35,411 nt of DNA, taken from assembly GCA_964415935.1 (NCBI GenBank), contig CAYQCH010000009.1, positions 1 through 35,411 of the forward strand, read 5' to 3'. The DNA is from CAYQCH01 sp964415935 (GTDB taxonomy: Bacteria; Patescibacteriota; Patescibacteriia; VMEV01; CAYQCH01). Under the pieces are notes generated by a model. It was not told where the DNA came from. It ran no database searches and was given only the letters and a program-made list of their open reading frames with translations. Within the stretch, counting starts at the first letter, position 1. Each line of letters starts with the position of its first letter. Positions 1 through 8,288 of the stretch are shown piece after piece. The translations under genes were made by a program, and so were the position numbers.

Positions 1-443
1 ATGACGTCTACCGCATTGGAACGAACCAGCGTGTCCACGATTTCCAAAGCCTGCTCGCCGTTATCCGGCTGTGAAACCAGCAAGTCGTCGATGTTCACGC
101 CGATGCGCTTGGCGTATTCAGGATCCAAAGCGTGTTCGGCGTCGACAAAAGCGGCAATACCGCCCATCTTTTGCACTTCAGCGACAATGTGCTGCGCCAG
201 GGTGGTTTTACCGGACGATTCCGGCCCATAAATTTCAATGATGCGGCCGCGCGGCACTCCGCCAATGCCAAAGGCAATATCCAAAGACGCGCATCCGGTG
301 GGAATCACGTCGATATTGACGCGCTTGGCTTCTCCCAATTTCATGATGGCTCCCTCGCCAAACCGTTCTTTAATCTGCTGCATGGCTTCCTTCGCCGCAT
401 TGAGCCGGGCTTTTCCGGCCTTGCCTTCTTCCTTTTGTGACAT
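1..443 (-). CDS. recA: RecA recombinase, N-terminal part (3' end outside window)
   Basis: RecA forms filaments on single-stranded DNA and drives homologous strand exchange and the DNA-damage response. The reverse strand from the ATG at 443 encodes 147 codons up to the window edge. They start MSQKEEGKAGKARLNAAKEA and contain the Walker A motif GPESSGKT, followed by the RecA-typical segments FVDAEHALDPEYA and NIDDLLVSQPDNGEQALEIV. This covers the N-terminal helix and the first part of the ATPase core; Walker B, the DNA-binding loops and the C-terminal domain lie off the left edge. No good ribosome binding site precedes the start; AAAGAAA is the nearest purine run. It is the last visible gene of a minus-strand series ftsK-rodZ-recA. 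The identification is secure; the gene is incomplete only because of the window boundary. Confidence 0.97.
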   Translation of the reverse strand, partial: MSQKEEGKAGKARLNAAKEAMQQIKERFGEGAIMKLGEAKRVNIDVIPTGCASLDIAFGIGGVPRGRIIEIYGPESSGKTTLAQHIVAEVQKMGGIAAFVDAEHALDPEYAKRIGVNIDDLLVSQPDNGEQALEIVDTLVRSNAVDV

Positions 444-613
444 AATGTTTCTTTAACGGGCGGGCCCGGACGACGCGCGGCCGCCGGGGGTGTCCGTGTT
501 ATCGGACGGGATAAAAAATCAAAAACACAAAAAACGTAAGCGCTCTTTGTGTTTTCTTTTTGTATTGCACCGCTTGATTCGGAAGACCTGGGCCGTCGCA
601 CCACGGCCAGACC
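444..613 (-). promoter_or_regulatory. recA leader / rodZ-recA intergenic region with hairpins
   Basis: This 170-bp gap between the rodZ stop and the recA start holds three inverted repeats: GGCCGT/ACGGCC at 591-608, AAAACACAAA/TTTGTGTTTT at 522-555, and GTCCG/CGGAC at 492-507. Read on the minus strand, the AT-rich stem at 522-555 is followed by TGATTTTTTAT, so it may be a weak terminator for the ftsK-rodZ transcript. A recA promoter would have to lie between it and 443, but no clear -35/-10 pair is visible. No LexA-type palindrome was recognised. Confidence 0.4.
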
Positions 614-1348
614 TTACGAAAGAGGCGGTTCAGGTTGTTCTGACGTGATGGTAGGCTGCTCCGTCACGATGATTTTTCGGTAGACTTTGTTTTCTCGGCT
701 GTACTTTTTTCTGGCCTGAATTTCAATGATGTTCACGCCGGGCAATAACGGCACGCTTTCATGGAAACGCCCTTTGGCATCGCTTAAAATCAACTGATTG
801 TTGATAAAGATCTCCGCCTCCGGCTCGGTCTGGCCGCGCACCTGCACCAGCTGCTTGGTCAGCAACTCTTCCTCGTCCGGCGATTCCACCACCAGCACCG
901 GCGGCTGACGCAGCTGGTATAAGCCATGGCCAAGATACACCAGGACCATGGCCACGCTGGCCACGGCGGCGGACAATCGCAGCAAGCGCGGCAGCTTCCA
1001 AAAATCGCGGCGGCGCGGCGCTTCTCGGCGCGGCACATCAATGAGCGCCGGCTGCATCTTTTCAAAAAGGGCCCACTCCTGTTCAAAGAGCTTCATGAGC
1101 GGCGGCACGTGCAGCCCCAGAAAGGCGCCGTACTGTTTAACGAAATTACGGCTGTATACGAAGCAAGGCAACCGGGCATAATCGCCGCGCTCCAGCGCTT
1201 CCAGGTACAAAGGAGAGATCTGTAATTCCATGGCCGCCTGCTCCAGTGTTACGCCGCGCTGCGTGCGCGCGTACGCAAACAACTCCGCGACCGTCTCAAT
1301 GACGTTCATGCGCTTGGTGCGGAATGTAACCTGATGGGCTTCAGCCAT
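614..1348 (-). CDS. RodZ-like membrane protein with cytoplasmic helix-turn-helix
   Basis: The 244-residue product has an N-terminal helix-turn-helix region (about 19-88, with TLEQAAMELQISPLYLEALE), a basic stretch, one transmembrane segment (about 122-143), and an extracytoplasmic beta-rich domain (about 150-233, with QVRGQTEPEAEIFINNQ and LPGVNIIEIQA). This is the RodZ architecture: a bitopic protein linking MreB-type cytoskeleton or envelope synthesis to the wall. The extracytoplasmic part resembles the small Ig-like domains often found in such proteins. I chose the ATG at 1348; a TTG six bases earlier and an ATG at 1309 (MNVIETV) are alternatives, and none has a Shine-Dalgarno site. It follows ftsK by only 15 bases, so the two are probably cotranscribed. 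The architecture is seen; the RodZ role is inferred. Confidence 0.75.
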   Translation of the reverse strand: MAEAHQVTFRTKRMNVIETVAELFAYARTQRGVTLEQAAMELQISPLYLEALERGDYARLPCFVYSRNFVKQYGAFLGLHVPPLMKLFEQEWALFEKMQPALIDVPRREAPRRRDFWKLPRLLRLSAAVASVAMVLVYLGHGLYQLRQPPVLVVESPDEEELLTKQLVQVRGQTEPEAEIFINNQLILSDAKGRFHESVPLLPGVNIIEIQARKKYSRENKVYRKIIVTEQPTITSEQPEPPLS

Positions 1349-1363
1349 AGACAAGCGTTGGGT

Positions 1364-3643
1364 TTAAACGGCCCTGGACTCACGGTCTTCTTCGTCATCT
1401 ACATCATCCTCTTCTTCGTCTTCGGATTCAAGCGTTTCCTCGTTTTGCGTATTGTCAAAACCCGGATGTTGGTCCGTTTCTTCTGAAATTGTACCATCCT
1501 CATCAGGCCTCATCAAGACTTCCCGCGCCCGCGAACCGTCGGCTGATCCCACCACGCCGGCCTCTTCCAGCAGGTCCATCAGCCGGGCTGCTCGGGCGTA
1601 CCCAATGCGCAATTTGCGCTGCAAATACGAAGTGGAAGCCTTCTGCGCCTTGACCACAATGTCCTTAGCTTCTTCAAACAAATCATCGCCGTCGCCATCC
1701 TCAGCCTGAAACGCCGTAGGCGTCTGCTGCTTTTCCGTCACTTCGGCGACAAAGGTCGGCTCGCCTACCTCATCGGCCAAGAAGCTGACGATGCGCTTGA
1801 CCTCATGTTCGGAAACATACGGGCCCTGGATACGGCGCGGCTTGGAAACCTCGGCTGAGCTGAACAGCATGTCGCCGCGGCCCACCAGTTTTTCTGCGCC
1901 ATACGTGTCCAAAATCGTGCGCGAGTCCACGGCGGAGGCAACGCTGAACGCCACGCGGCCCGGGATGTTAGCCTTCAGCAACCCGGTGATGACGTCCACA
2001 GACGGGCGCTGCGTGGCCAGCACCAGATGGATTCCTACAGCGCGGGCCATCTGCGCGAGACGGATGATATAGGTTTCCACCTCAGCCGCCGCGACAATCA
2101 TGAGATCCGCCAATTCATCGATGATCAGGACAATGTATGGCAACGGTTCCTCGGCAACTTCATTGTACGAAGAAATGTTGCGCTTGCCCTTGGCGGCCAG
2201 AGTCTCATACCTGCGGTCCATTTCCGTGACCAGCCATTTCAGCGCATTGATAGTCTTTTTCACGTCCGTAATGACCGGGGTCAGCAAATGCGGCACGCGG
2301 TTATACACCTGCAATTCCACGCGCTTGGGATCAACCATGATAAATCGGAGCGCGTCGGGACCGTGCTGGTATAACAGCGACAAAATCATGGCATTGACCG
2401 CTACTGACTTACCGCTGCCCGTGGCGCCGGCCACCAGCAAATGAGGCATTTTTTCCAGGGCTACCGTATACGACTTGCCGGACACGTCTAATCCAAGCGG
2501 CAACACCAAAGTGCTTTCTTTGCGGGACTTGCGGTATTCGCGGCTCATCAGCAGGTCTTTTAATCCCACCACCGCGCCGGACTTGTTGGGTACTTCCACG
2601 CCAATAAGCGAGCGGCCGGGAATGGGCGCTTCTATACGGATAGGATGCGCAGCCAAGGCCAGAGCGAGGTCGTTGTTCAGCGTTACGATTTTGGTCAGCT
2701 TAATGCCTTCCGCAGGCTTCATGGTGTACTGCGTGACGGTTGGCCCTACGTTTACCTCATCCATTTCCACAGGAATGTTGAAGTTTTCAAACGTACGCCG
2801 GATGATTTCCTTATTGGCGTTAATGTCGCCGCTGTTCGGATTGGAATGGCGCTCATCCAGCAGGTCGAGCGGAATCTTCACATGGCGGCGCTTGGCCGGC
2901 TGTACGGCCATCTCCGGTTCTTCTTCCTCGTCGCTTTCGGCTTCCTTTTTAGCGGGTTTGGCGGCGGGCGCAGTGGTGCCGGGTTCTTCGGCGGGCTCCT
3001 CTTCAACCATCTCTTCCGGCTCCTCTTCTTCGACTTCCTCTTCCTCCTCATCTTCTTCCTCTTCTAACACGGCGCGCTTCTCTTCCTGCCAGCGCGTCCA
3101 CCAACGTCGCAACACGCTGGGGCGATCCTCGCTGCCAATCATGAGAATATGAAACGGCACGTTAAAAAACACCAGGAAACCCGCGATGATGAAACTGGCC
3201 ACGACAAACAAAGCCAGGGCGTATCCCAAAAAGCGCTGCAGCAGCAACGCCAGCGCAAACCCCAGGTACCCGCCGCCCAGCCCCTGGCTTGCCGCCACCT
3301 GCATTTCGCTTGGCGGCATGAACGAATGGAAACAAGCCGTAAAGCCCAAAAACAGCAGGATCATGCCGACGTATTTACTGGGTGGAACCTCAAAAAGCTC
3401 GGCTTTTACTAAATAGTAAATGATGCCCAAAAGCACGATGGGCAAAAACAAACGCGACCACCCAAACAGCACGGCCAGAGTATGGTCCAGATAGCGGCCA
3501 AAGACACCCGCGTATCCCAGCGCGCTCATGATGAACAGCAAAACGACTCCAAACAAAAACAAAACCAACAGGCCGCGCTTCGTGGCGCGGGAGAGGCCGC
3601 TTTCTTCCCAGTCTTCCTGCGGACGGCGAGATTTTCGAGGCAT
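1364..3643 (-). CDS. ftsK: DNA translocase FtsK/SpoIIIE
   Basis: This septum-anchored ATPase pumps DNA so that chromosomes clear the division plane. The 759-residue product has several membrane segments (about 24-170), a very acidic Glu-rich linker (about 193-245), the alpha/beta motor with Walker A GATGSGKS (406-413) and Walker B IVLIIDEL (504-511), the ATQRPSVDVITG segment, and a C-terminal winged-helix gamma domain (ASTSYLQRKLRIGYARAARLMDLLEEAG, given here in two parts: ASTSYLQRKLRIGY and ARAARLMDLLEEAG). An unusual acidic tail follows. The start is placed at the ATG at 3643 (MPRKSRRPQED) because a perfect TATAAT lies 10 bases upstream, and the longer in-frame extension to 3775 would overlap the divergent gene. 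The linker is shorter than in E. coli FtsK and close to SpoIIIE size. Confidence 0.96.
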   Translation of the reverse strand: MPRKSRRPQEDWEESGLSRATKRGLLVLFLFGVVLLFIMSALGYAGVFGRYLDHTLAVLFGWSRLFLPIVLLGIIYYLVKAELFEVPPSKYVGMILLFLGFTACFHSFMPPSEMQVAASQGLGGGYLGFALALLLQRFLGYALALFVVASFIIAGFLVFFNVPFHILMIGSEDRPSVLRRWWTRWQEEKRAVLEEEEDEEEEEVEEEEPEEMVEEEPAEEPGTTAPAAKPAKKEAESDEEEEPEMAVQPAKRRHVKIPLDLLDERHSNPNSGDINANKEIIRRTFENFNIPVEMDEVNVGPTVTQYTMKPAEGIKLTKIVTLNNDLALALAAHPIRIEAPIPGRSLIGVEVPNKSGAVVGLKDLLMSREYRKSRKESTLVLPLGLDVSGKSYTVALEKMPHLLVAGATGSGKSVAVNAMILSLLYQHGPDALRFIMVDPKRVELQVYNRVPHLLTPVITDVKKTINALKWLVTEMDRRYETLAAKGKRNISSYNEVAEEPLPYIVLIIDELADLMIVAAAEVETYIIRLAQMARAVGIHLVLATQRPSVDVITGLLKANIPGRVAFSVASAVDSRTILDTYGAEKLVGRGDMLFSSAEVSKPRRIQGPYVSEHEVKRIVSFLADEVGEPTFVAEVTEKQQTPTAFQAEDGDGDDLFEEAKDIVVKAQKASTSYLQRKLRIGYARAARLMDLLEEAGVVGSADGSRAREVLMRPDEDGTISEETDQHPGFDNTQNEETLESEDEEEDDVDDEEDRESRAV

Positions 3644-3652
3644 AATGTCTGT

Positions 3653-3658
3653 ATTATA
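3653..3658 (-). promoter_or_regulatory. -10 box of ftsK (leaderless layout)
   Basis: The minus strand reads TATAAT here, ending 9 bases before the ATG at 3643. The expected transcription start would be about 3 bases ahead of the ATG, so the mRNA would be essentially leaderless. No good -35 is seen 16-18 bases upstream. On the plus strand, TAGGAT at 3710-3715 is a weak -10 candidate for the divergent gene starting at 3728. Confidence 0.6.
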
Positions 3659-3727
3659 GCATGAATCATCATTTTTCCAGGATCCCTTTCCTACCCTCAA
3701 AATTCGATGTAGGATACGGGCAAGCCT

Positions 3728-4948
3728 ATGATCAAGTTTTTCTCCTCCAAACCGCAAAAAACAGGGGATCGCCACCCTGATTTTTCATATATAAACGGCC
3801 AGACCCACTATTTTGACTCCGCCTGCCAGACCATGCGCCCCCAGCCCGTCATCGACGCGGAATTGGCGTATTATCAGGGGTTTAACGCCTGCGGGCATCG
3901 CGTGAAGTACCCCTGGGGGGAAAAGGTCGACTCCCTGGTCGGCCAGACCCGCAAAGACCTGGTGGCGTTTGCCGGCAAGAGATACCAGGAGTATGAAACC
4001 TGCTTCACGCTGAACACCACGTACGGCATCAACCTCGTGTTGCAGCAGTTGCCGCTTTCCGACTTTAAACGCGTGGTCATTTCTGACATCGAGCACAACT
4101 CCGTATTTCTCCCTTCCATTGAGATCGCCAAACGGCATGGGTTGGAACATGTCGTCCTTTCGCGCGCCGACGATGGAAGCCTTGTCTACAAAGAACAGGA
4201 CTTGGCCAATGCCATCGTGTTGCTGAATACAACCTCAAACATTGACGGCCGCATCCTGGCCAATGCCGCCGAAGTCGCCGCCGCCGCTCATGCAAACGGT
4301 TCCCTGCTGCTCATCGACGCCGCGCAGACATTCGGCCATAACCCCGCGCTCCTCGTCGACGTGGATTTTGACGCCGCCTTCACCTCCGGCCATAAAATGT
4401 ACGGACCCAGCATCGGCGCGATCCTCATCAAGCGCTCCCTGCTGGCCAGCCTTTCCCCCGCTTTCGTCGGCGGCGGCATGGTAACGGACGTGCATGAACA
4501 CGAAGCCGCGTACATCACCGACGAACGCGAACTATTTTCCCGCCTCGAACCGGGTCTGCAGTCCTGGGCAGGCATTATCGGCCTGCAAGCGGCGGCTGCC
4601 TGGATCAAGGGCTTCCGCCATGAAGGAAAAACTGCGGAAGCCTATGAACACGATCTGGCCGCCCACTTGCGCCAGGGTCTGGAATCCATTCCCGGATTGC
4701 ACCTGGCCAGCCCGACCGACTCCAGCACGCAAAGCGTGTACACGGAAAAACTTGACGCGCATCAGCTGGCCCTGGCGCTGGGCCAGCAAGGCATGATGGC
4801 GCGCAGCGGCTATTTCTGCTGCCATTACTTCCTCAAGCAGGTCAAGGGTTTGCCGCCGCTGCTGCGCATTTCGCTCGGGCTGCATAACACAAAACACGAC
4901 GCCGATACGCTAATTCGTTCCCTTCAACTGATCATGACCCGCTTTTAA
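3728..4948 (+). CDS. Class V aminotransferase, cysteine-desulfurase-like (SufS/CsdA type)
   Basis: This PLP enzyme of 406 residues is related to group II cysteine desulfurases, which take sulfur from cysteine for Fe-S or tRNA thiolation. Visible landmarks are His123 in SDIEHNSV, Asp197 in LLIDAAQ, the PLP-binding Lys223 in TSGHKMYGPS, and the Arg-x-Gly-x-x-Cys loop (MARSGYFCCHY, Cys364/365), where the desulfurase active-site cysteine lies. The length matches SufS. The N-terminal segment THYFDSACQTMRP is somewhat unlike the usual start of SufS proteins. A thioredoxin-fold gene follows after 3 bases, which suggests a shared transcript and possibly coupled sulfur chemistry. No scaffold (SufU/IscU) gene is adjacent, so sulfur delivery to Fe-S clusters is not shown. 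Start: ATG at 3728, no Shine-Dalgarno site. Confidence 0.85.
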   Translation: MIKFFSSKPQKTGDRHPDFSYINGQTHYFDSACQTMRPQPVIDAELAYYQGFNACGHRVKYPWGEKVDSLVGQTRKDLVAFAGKRYQEYETCFTLNTTYGINLVLQQLPLSDFKRVVISDIEHNSVFLPSIEIAKRHGLEHVVLSRADDGSLVYKEQDLANAIVLLNTTSNIDGRILANAAEVAAAAHANGSLLLIDAAQTFGHNPALLVDVDFDAAFTSGHKMYGPSIGAILIKRSLLASLSPAFVGGGMVTDVHEHEAAYITDERELFSRLEPGLQSWAGIIGLQAAAAWIKGFRHEGKTAEAYEHDLAAHLRQGLESIPGLHLASPTDSSTQSVYTEKLDAHQLALALGQQGMMARSGYFCCHYFLKQVKGLPPLLRISLGLHNTKHDADTLIRSLQLIMTRF

Positions 4949-4951
4949 CCT

Positions 4952-6022
4952 ATGCTCTGCATCCTCTCTTTTTTCGTCTTTGCCATCCTCGGCATTTTCT
5001 CCGCCTCGCATCGCGAGCTGGCCAAAAAGGCCTGGTACTGCCTGGTCCGCAAAATCCAGTTCAAACCCTGCGACATCAATTTCAATGAAGAGCTGAAGGG
5101 CAAGATGCTGGGCAAACTGATCTTTACGCATCCGCGCCTCGGATCATTCCTCTACAAATGGGCCGACGTGCTTTCGATCGTGTTTGTCGTGCTTTCCGTA
5201 TGGAGTTTATGGGCCGTCGTGCGCAGCAGCGTCTACCTGCTGGCCTATGACACCTGTGATCCGTACAGCGAAGAGGGCTGCTCGCTGGCCGGCGACTCCT
5301 GCACCATTAACGTGGGCAGCATCAGCTTCCTGGACGCCGCGCGCTCGGGCCTGGTCATGGACTGGACCACGCTGCACCTCAAAACATTCGGTGAGGCCGT
5401 TACGCGCATTCCAAACCGCTTCAAAACCTGGAACGCCGAAGAATTCCTGCCGGCCAACCCCAGTTACTACGCCGACTATGATGCAGGCAAACCCACGGCG
5501 CTGGAAGTTATCGACCCAAGCTGCAAGTTCTGCGGCGAGTTGTTTAAAAACATCAAAACAGCGGGGTTTGAAAACCGGTACAACCTGACATACGTTGCTT
5601 ACCCCATCCCCAACAGCGACGGCACGTACCGATTCCCCAATTCCATGCTCATTGCCAGATACCTGGAAGCGACCAAAACCTTACCCCGCCTCAACGGTGC
5701 CGTGGCCGACTGGTACATTTTGGAACAGATTTTCACCGGCAAAGACGAAGACGGCACATCCTGGCAGGATAAATTCATCGTCGTGTACGACGAAACGCAG
5801 GCTGAAGCCAAATTACAGGATTTCCTGCGCGAGGCCGGACACACCGAAGAAGCGGTCGCCCTGGTGGCTGATGCCGTGCGCGCAAACGCCATGGCCGATG
5901 CGCTTGAGCAAAACCGCGTGTTAGTGGAAGAGCAGATCAAAACCATAAAGATTCCTACCATCATCTTTGGCGGCGACCGCTACGACCGCCTGGTGGACGC
6001 AGACACATTGAGCAAACGTTAG
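4952..6022 (+). CDS. Membrane-anchored thioredoxin/DsbA-fold protein
   Basis: The 356-residue product has hydrophobic segments at about 1-17 and 70-98. A Cys-rich stretch follows (CDPYSEEGCSLAGDSC, 102-117), then a thioredoxin-like domain with the redox motif CKFC (Cys191, Cys194) after ALEVIDPS, and a predicted cis-proline loop IKIPTIIFGG (Pro335). The long helical insertion between the CxxC motif and the cis-Pro is DsbA/DsbG-like, so a thiol oxidoreductase acting outside the membrane is likely. The four additional cysteines just after the second membrane segment are unusual and could form a redox relay or metal site (inference). It starts 3 bases after the cysteine-desulfurase-like gene and ends at a terminator (6030-6081). 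Confidence 0.75.
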   Translation: MLCILSFFVFAILGIFSASHRELAKKAWYCLVRKIQFKPCDINFNEELKGKMLGKLIFTHPRLGSFLYKWADVLSIVFVVLSVWSLWAVVRSSVYLLAYDTCDPYSEEGCSLAGDSCTINVGSISFLDAARSGLVMDWTTLHLKTFGEAVTRIPNRFKTWNAEEFLPANPSYYADYDAGKPTALEVIDPSCKFCGELFKNIKTAGFENRYNLTYVAYPIPNSDGTYRFPNSMLIARYLEATKTLPRLNGAVADWYILEQIFTGKDEDGTSWQDKFIVVYDETQAEAKLQDFLREAGHTEEAVALVADAVRANAMADALEQNRVLVEEQIKTIKIPTIIFGGDRYDRLVDADTLSKR

Positions 6023-6029
6023 GCAAAAT

Positions 6030-6081
6030 ACGCCGGTGTCATAATTTTTTGACGACAATAAATTGACTCCGGCGTTTTTTT
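6030..6081 (+). terminator. Intrinsic terminator of the 3728-6022 pair, overlapping the next promoter
   Basis: The 12-base arms ACGCCGGTGTCA (6030-6041) and TGACTCCGGCGT (6064-6075) pair with one mismatch around a 22-nt loop, followed by a run of T. The right arm contains the -35 box of the promoter for the next gene. Confidence 0.75.
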
Positions 6082-6091
6082 ATGGCATAAT
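6063..6091 (+). promoter_or_regulatory. Promoter of the 6104-8229 operon
   Basis: TTGACT (6063-6068) and CATAAT (6086-6091) are separated by exactly 17 bases. The expected start is near 6098, leaving about 6 bases before the ATG at 6104. The -35 lies inside the right arm of the preceding terminator. Confidence 0.75.
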
Positions 6092-6103
6092 ATTTGTTGG
6101 TTT

Positions 6104-6727
6104 ATGCCAAAATTGCTTGTCAAAGGTTCTTTTCTCCTGGCGGCAACACTCATGTGGTCCGCCATGGTCCTTCCCGCGTCAGCCTACACGGGCATGTATG
6201 TAATTTCTCCAAACATCGTCGGCGGCCCAAGTCATGTCAGCGTCACGCAATTTGACGTCGAGACGGAAAACGCCAGCCAGACTACGACCATCCAGACAAA
6301 TTTGAATTACGTCCAATCCATTACCATCGAAACAAGCCGGGAAATGGACAGCCATATTTTAATCAAAGAATACCCGTCCGGCAGCGACCAGACATTTGAC
6401 ATCATTGTCCCCCAGCCGCTTCAAAATGCGCTGGTGCGGGCCACCGTCACCATATGGGCGCCCGACATCGACACGCTCCTGGTCCGACATGAACACCGTG
6501 GCGAGCCGACCACGTTTGAGCCCGCAACGAAGATCCAGCCTGTTGAAACAGATGCGCACGGCAATGTGTTGTGGCAATTTACCGTAACCAGCTTCAGTTC
6601 GTTCACGTTCATGGAAACGGAGCACGGACGGCAGGTATCCCGTGCCTGGTCGGCGGCTGGACTCATGTCATTTCTCTTCCTCGCCGGAACGTCTGTCGCC
6701 GCCCCCATGGCTTTGCGCCGGAATTAA
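6104..6727 (+). CDS. Secreted, C-terminally anchored protein of unknown function
   Basis: The 207-residue product has a signal peptide (about 1-27, cleavage plausible after LPASA) and a mostly beta-rich ectodomain with no cysteines. A C-terminal hydrophobic segment (about 183-201) is followed by ALRRN, so it is anchored with its body outside. The ectodomain order (sheet-rich ESIT-type strands, then VRATVTIWAPDIDTLLV, then FTVTSFSSFTFME) is faintly reminiscent of the archaeal PGF-pre-PGF ectodomain; I would not assign that family without a profile search. The glycosyltransferase gene begins 2 bases after its stop, and both depend on the promoter at 6063-6091. It may therefore be a partner of polysaccharide synthesis or export (inference from context only). 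Confidence 0.7.
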   Translation: MPKLLVKGSFLLAATLMWSAMVLPASAYTGMYVISPNIVGGPSHVSVTQFDVETENASQTTTIQTNLNYVQSITIETSREMDSHILIKEYPSGSDQTFDIIVPQPLQNALVRATVTIWAPDIDTLLVRHEHRGEPTTFEPATKIQPVETDAHGNVLWQFTVTSFSSFTFMETEHGRQVSRAWSAAGLMSFLFLAGTSVAAPMALRRN

Positions 6728-6729
6728 GT

Positions 6730-8229
6730 ATGTTTGCAATTACGCTGTTTACCGTTCAATTAGCCCTCTTGGGCTATTTTTTGTACTTTGCATTTTTCAA
6801 CTACCTCTACGCCATCGCCAGCCTGTTTTACCGTCCACCCGCATTAAAGCGCCCCAAAGGGAATAAAAAAATTGCGGTTGTCATCGTGTCATTCAACGAA
6901 AAAGAGGTCATTGCCCACACCCTGGCGGCCTGCCAGCGCCTCACCTATCCCAACACCGTCATCCTTGTCGGTGATGATTCTAATGACGGGCAAACCTATC
7001 CGCAGCTTCAGTCATGGATGCAGCAAACAGGAGGCACCATGCGCGTGCTGCGCAATCCGGAGGAACCCGAAAACGCCATTGAACTGTGGGAAAGCCCGGA
7101 CAAGCGCAGCATCGTGCTTCACCGCCGCAAGAACACGGGCTTTAAAGCAGGCAACCTGCGGCAAGTTCAGCGCTACCTGGAACGCCAGGGTATTGAATAC
7201 ATGTACCTGCTGGACGCAGACTGGCGGCCCCAGCCCGACGCGCTTGAACAAAGCCTGGCCCTGCTGGAAACGCACAAAAACATCGCTTTCGTGCAGACAC
7301 GACGGGTACATTACAACCGGCATAGCGGCGTGTTCCAGCATACGGCCAGCATCAGCGAGGAGACGGAATATGACGTGGAACTGACTGGCCGCGAAGTCCT
7401 GGGCCACCCCATTTTGTTTACCGGCTGTTGCACCTTGTTCCGTCTCAGCGCCCTGCGCGACGTTGGCGGATTCACCTCCGGGCATCTGACGGAAGATATC
7501 GACCTGACTAACCGCCTGTACATGCGCGGCTGGGCGGCGCGCTACCTGCCCACCGTCGCTAACGAAGGCGAAATCGTCACCTCATATCCGGCACTGGTCA
7601 AACAGCAGGAGCGCTGGGCGCAAGGAACGGCACGCACCTTCAAGGAATTCACGCGCCTGGCCGTAAACAGCGTGCATCTGAACGTTTTTGAGCGGGCCAG
7701 CCTGGTGCGCCAGAACATGTACTACACCACGGCGGTCGCCATTGAACTCGCCATTCTGCTGGCGATTTTGACCGTGGCTATCTTCACCCTTTTTCCGGAA
7801 AGCTACCAGGCCAACTTGTACCTCATGTACATCACGCGCGTCAGCACGGCCTATAACGTCCTGTTACTCGCTGCGCTGCTCAGCAACTTCATGCCCATGG
7901 TGTTCGCCATCTTCAAGCGTAAAAATTACCACGACCTGCTATACCTGCCGCTGAACGTCTGGCTGAGCTGGTCGCTTCTGCATACCTACTTCTGGGCCAA
8001 CATCAAGGGCATGCTCGGCATCCGCAGCACCTGGTTTAAGACACCAAAGACGAGCGGGAAAAAAATGCTGGTGAGTACACGTCATTCCCCGCGGCGCATC
8101 GCCTTTAACATAGCGACGCTTCTTGTGTTTGTCGCCATCTACGGCATGGAGTGGTACTACTTCGGCTGGGTAGACCCGTACGCGTTCTTTTGGATTCCGG
8201 CCATGACCGTCGGTATTTTCGTGCTGTAA
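6730..8229 (+). CDS. Membrane family 2 glycosyltransferase, cellulose/hyaluronan-synthase-like
   Basis: This processive-type GT2 of 499 residues has an N-terminal membrane helix (about 1-32) and a GT-A domain. The domain carries IAVVIVSFNEKE (48-59), the first Asp motif GDDSND (81-86), DADW (162-165) for metal and sugar-nucleotide binding, the catalytic TEDID (254-258), and the acceptor-site QQERW (292-296). Several C-terminal membrane helices follow (about 325-490). These D, DxD, TED and QxxRW motifs are those of BcsA-like synthases that polymerise and extrude a polysaccharide. There is no PilZ domain at the C-terminus, so c-di-GMP control is not indicated. Start: the ATG at 6730, 2 bases after the upstream stop; a longer in-frame start would lie inside the upstream gene. 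Confidence 0.9.
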   Translation: MFAITLFTVQLALLGYFLYFAFFNYLYAIASLFYRPPALKRPKGNKKIAVVIVSFNEKEVIAHTLAACQRLTYPNTVILVGDDSNDGQTYPQLQSWMQQTGGTMRVLRNPEEPENAIELWESPDKRSIVLHRRKNTGFKAGNLRQVQRYLERQGIEYMYLLDADWRPQPDALEQSLALLETHKNIAFVQTRRVHYNRHSGVFQHTASISEETEYDVELTGREVLGHPILFTGCCTLFRLSALRDVGGFTSGHLTEDIDLTNRLYMRGWAARYLPTVANEGEIVTSYPALVKQQERWAQGTARTFKEFTRLAVNSVHLNVFERASLVRQNMYYTTAVAIELAILLAILTVAIFTLFPESYQANLYLMYITRVSTAYNVLLLAALLSNFMPMVFAIFKRKNYHDLLYLPLNVWLSWSLLHTYFWANIKGMLGIRSTWFKTPKTSGKKMLVSTRHSPRRIAFNIATLLVFVAIYGMEWYYFGWVDPYAFFWIPAMTVGIFVL

Positions 8230-8245
8230 TGTACCAAACGAAAAC

Positions 8246-8274
8246 AAAAAGACCCCCACATCGGGGGTCTTTTT
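8246..8274. terminator. Bidirectional terminator between GT2 and rpoC
   Basis: The perfect 12-bp stem AAAAAGACCCCC / GGGGGTCTTTTT has a 5-base loop (ACATC). It has T-runs in both directions and serves the converging glycosyltransferase gene and rpoBC. Confidence 0.95.
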
Positions 8275-8288
8275 ACACTATCTGAAGT

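Noticed and set aside
492..507. LexA/SOS box before recA
   Set aside because: The GTCCG/CGGAC dyad does not match the known LexA consensus types and has no promoter in register.
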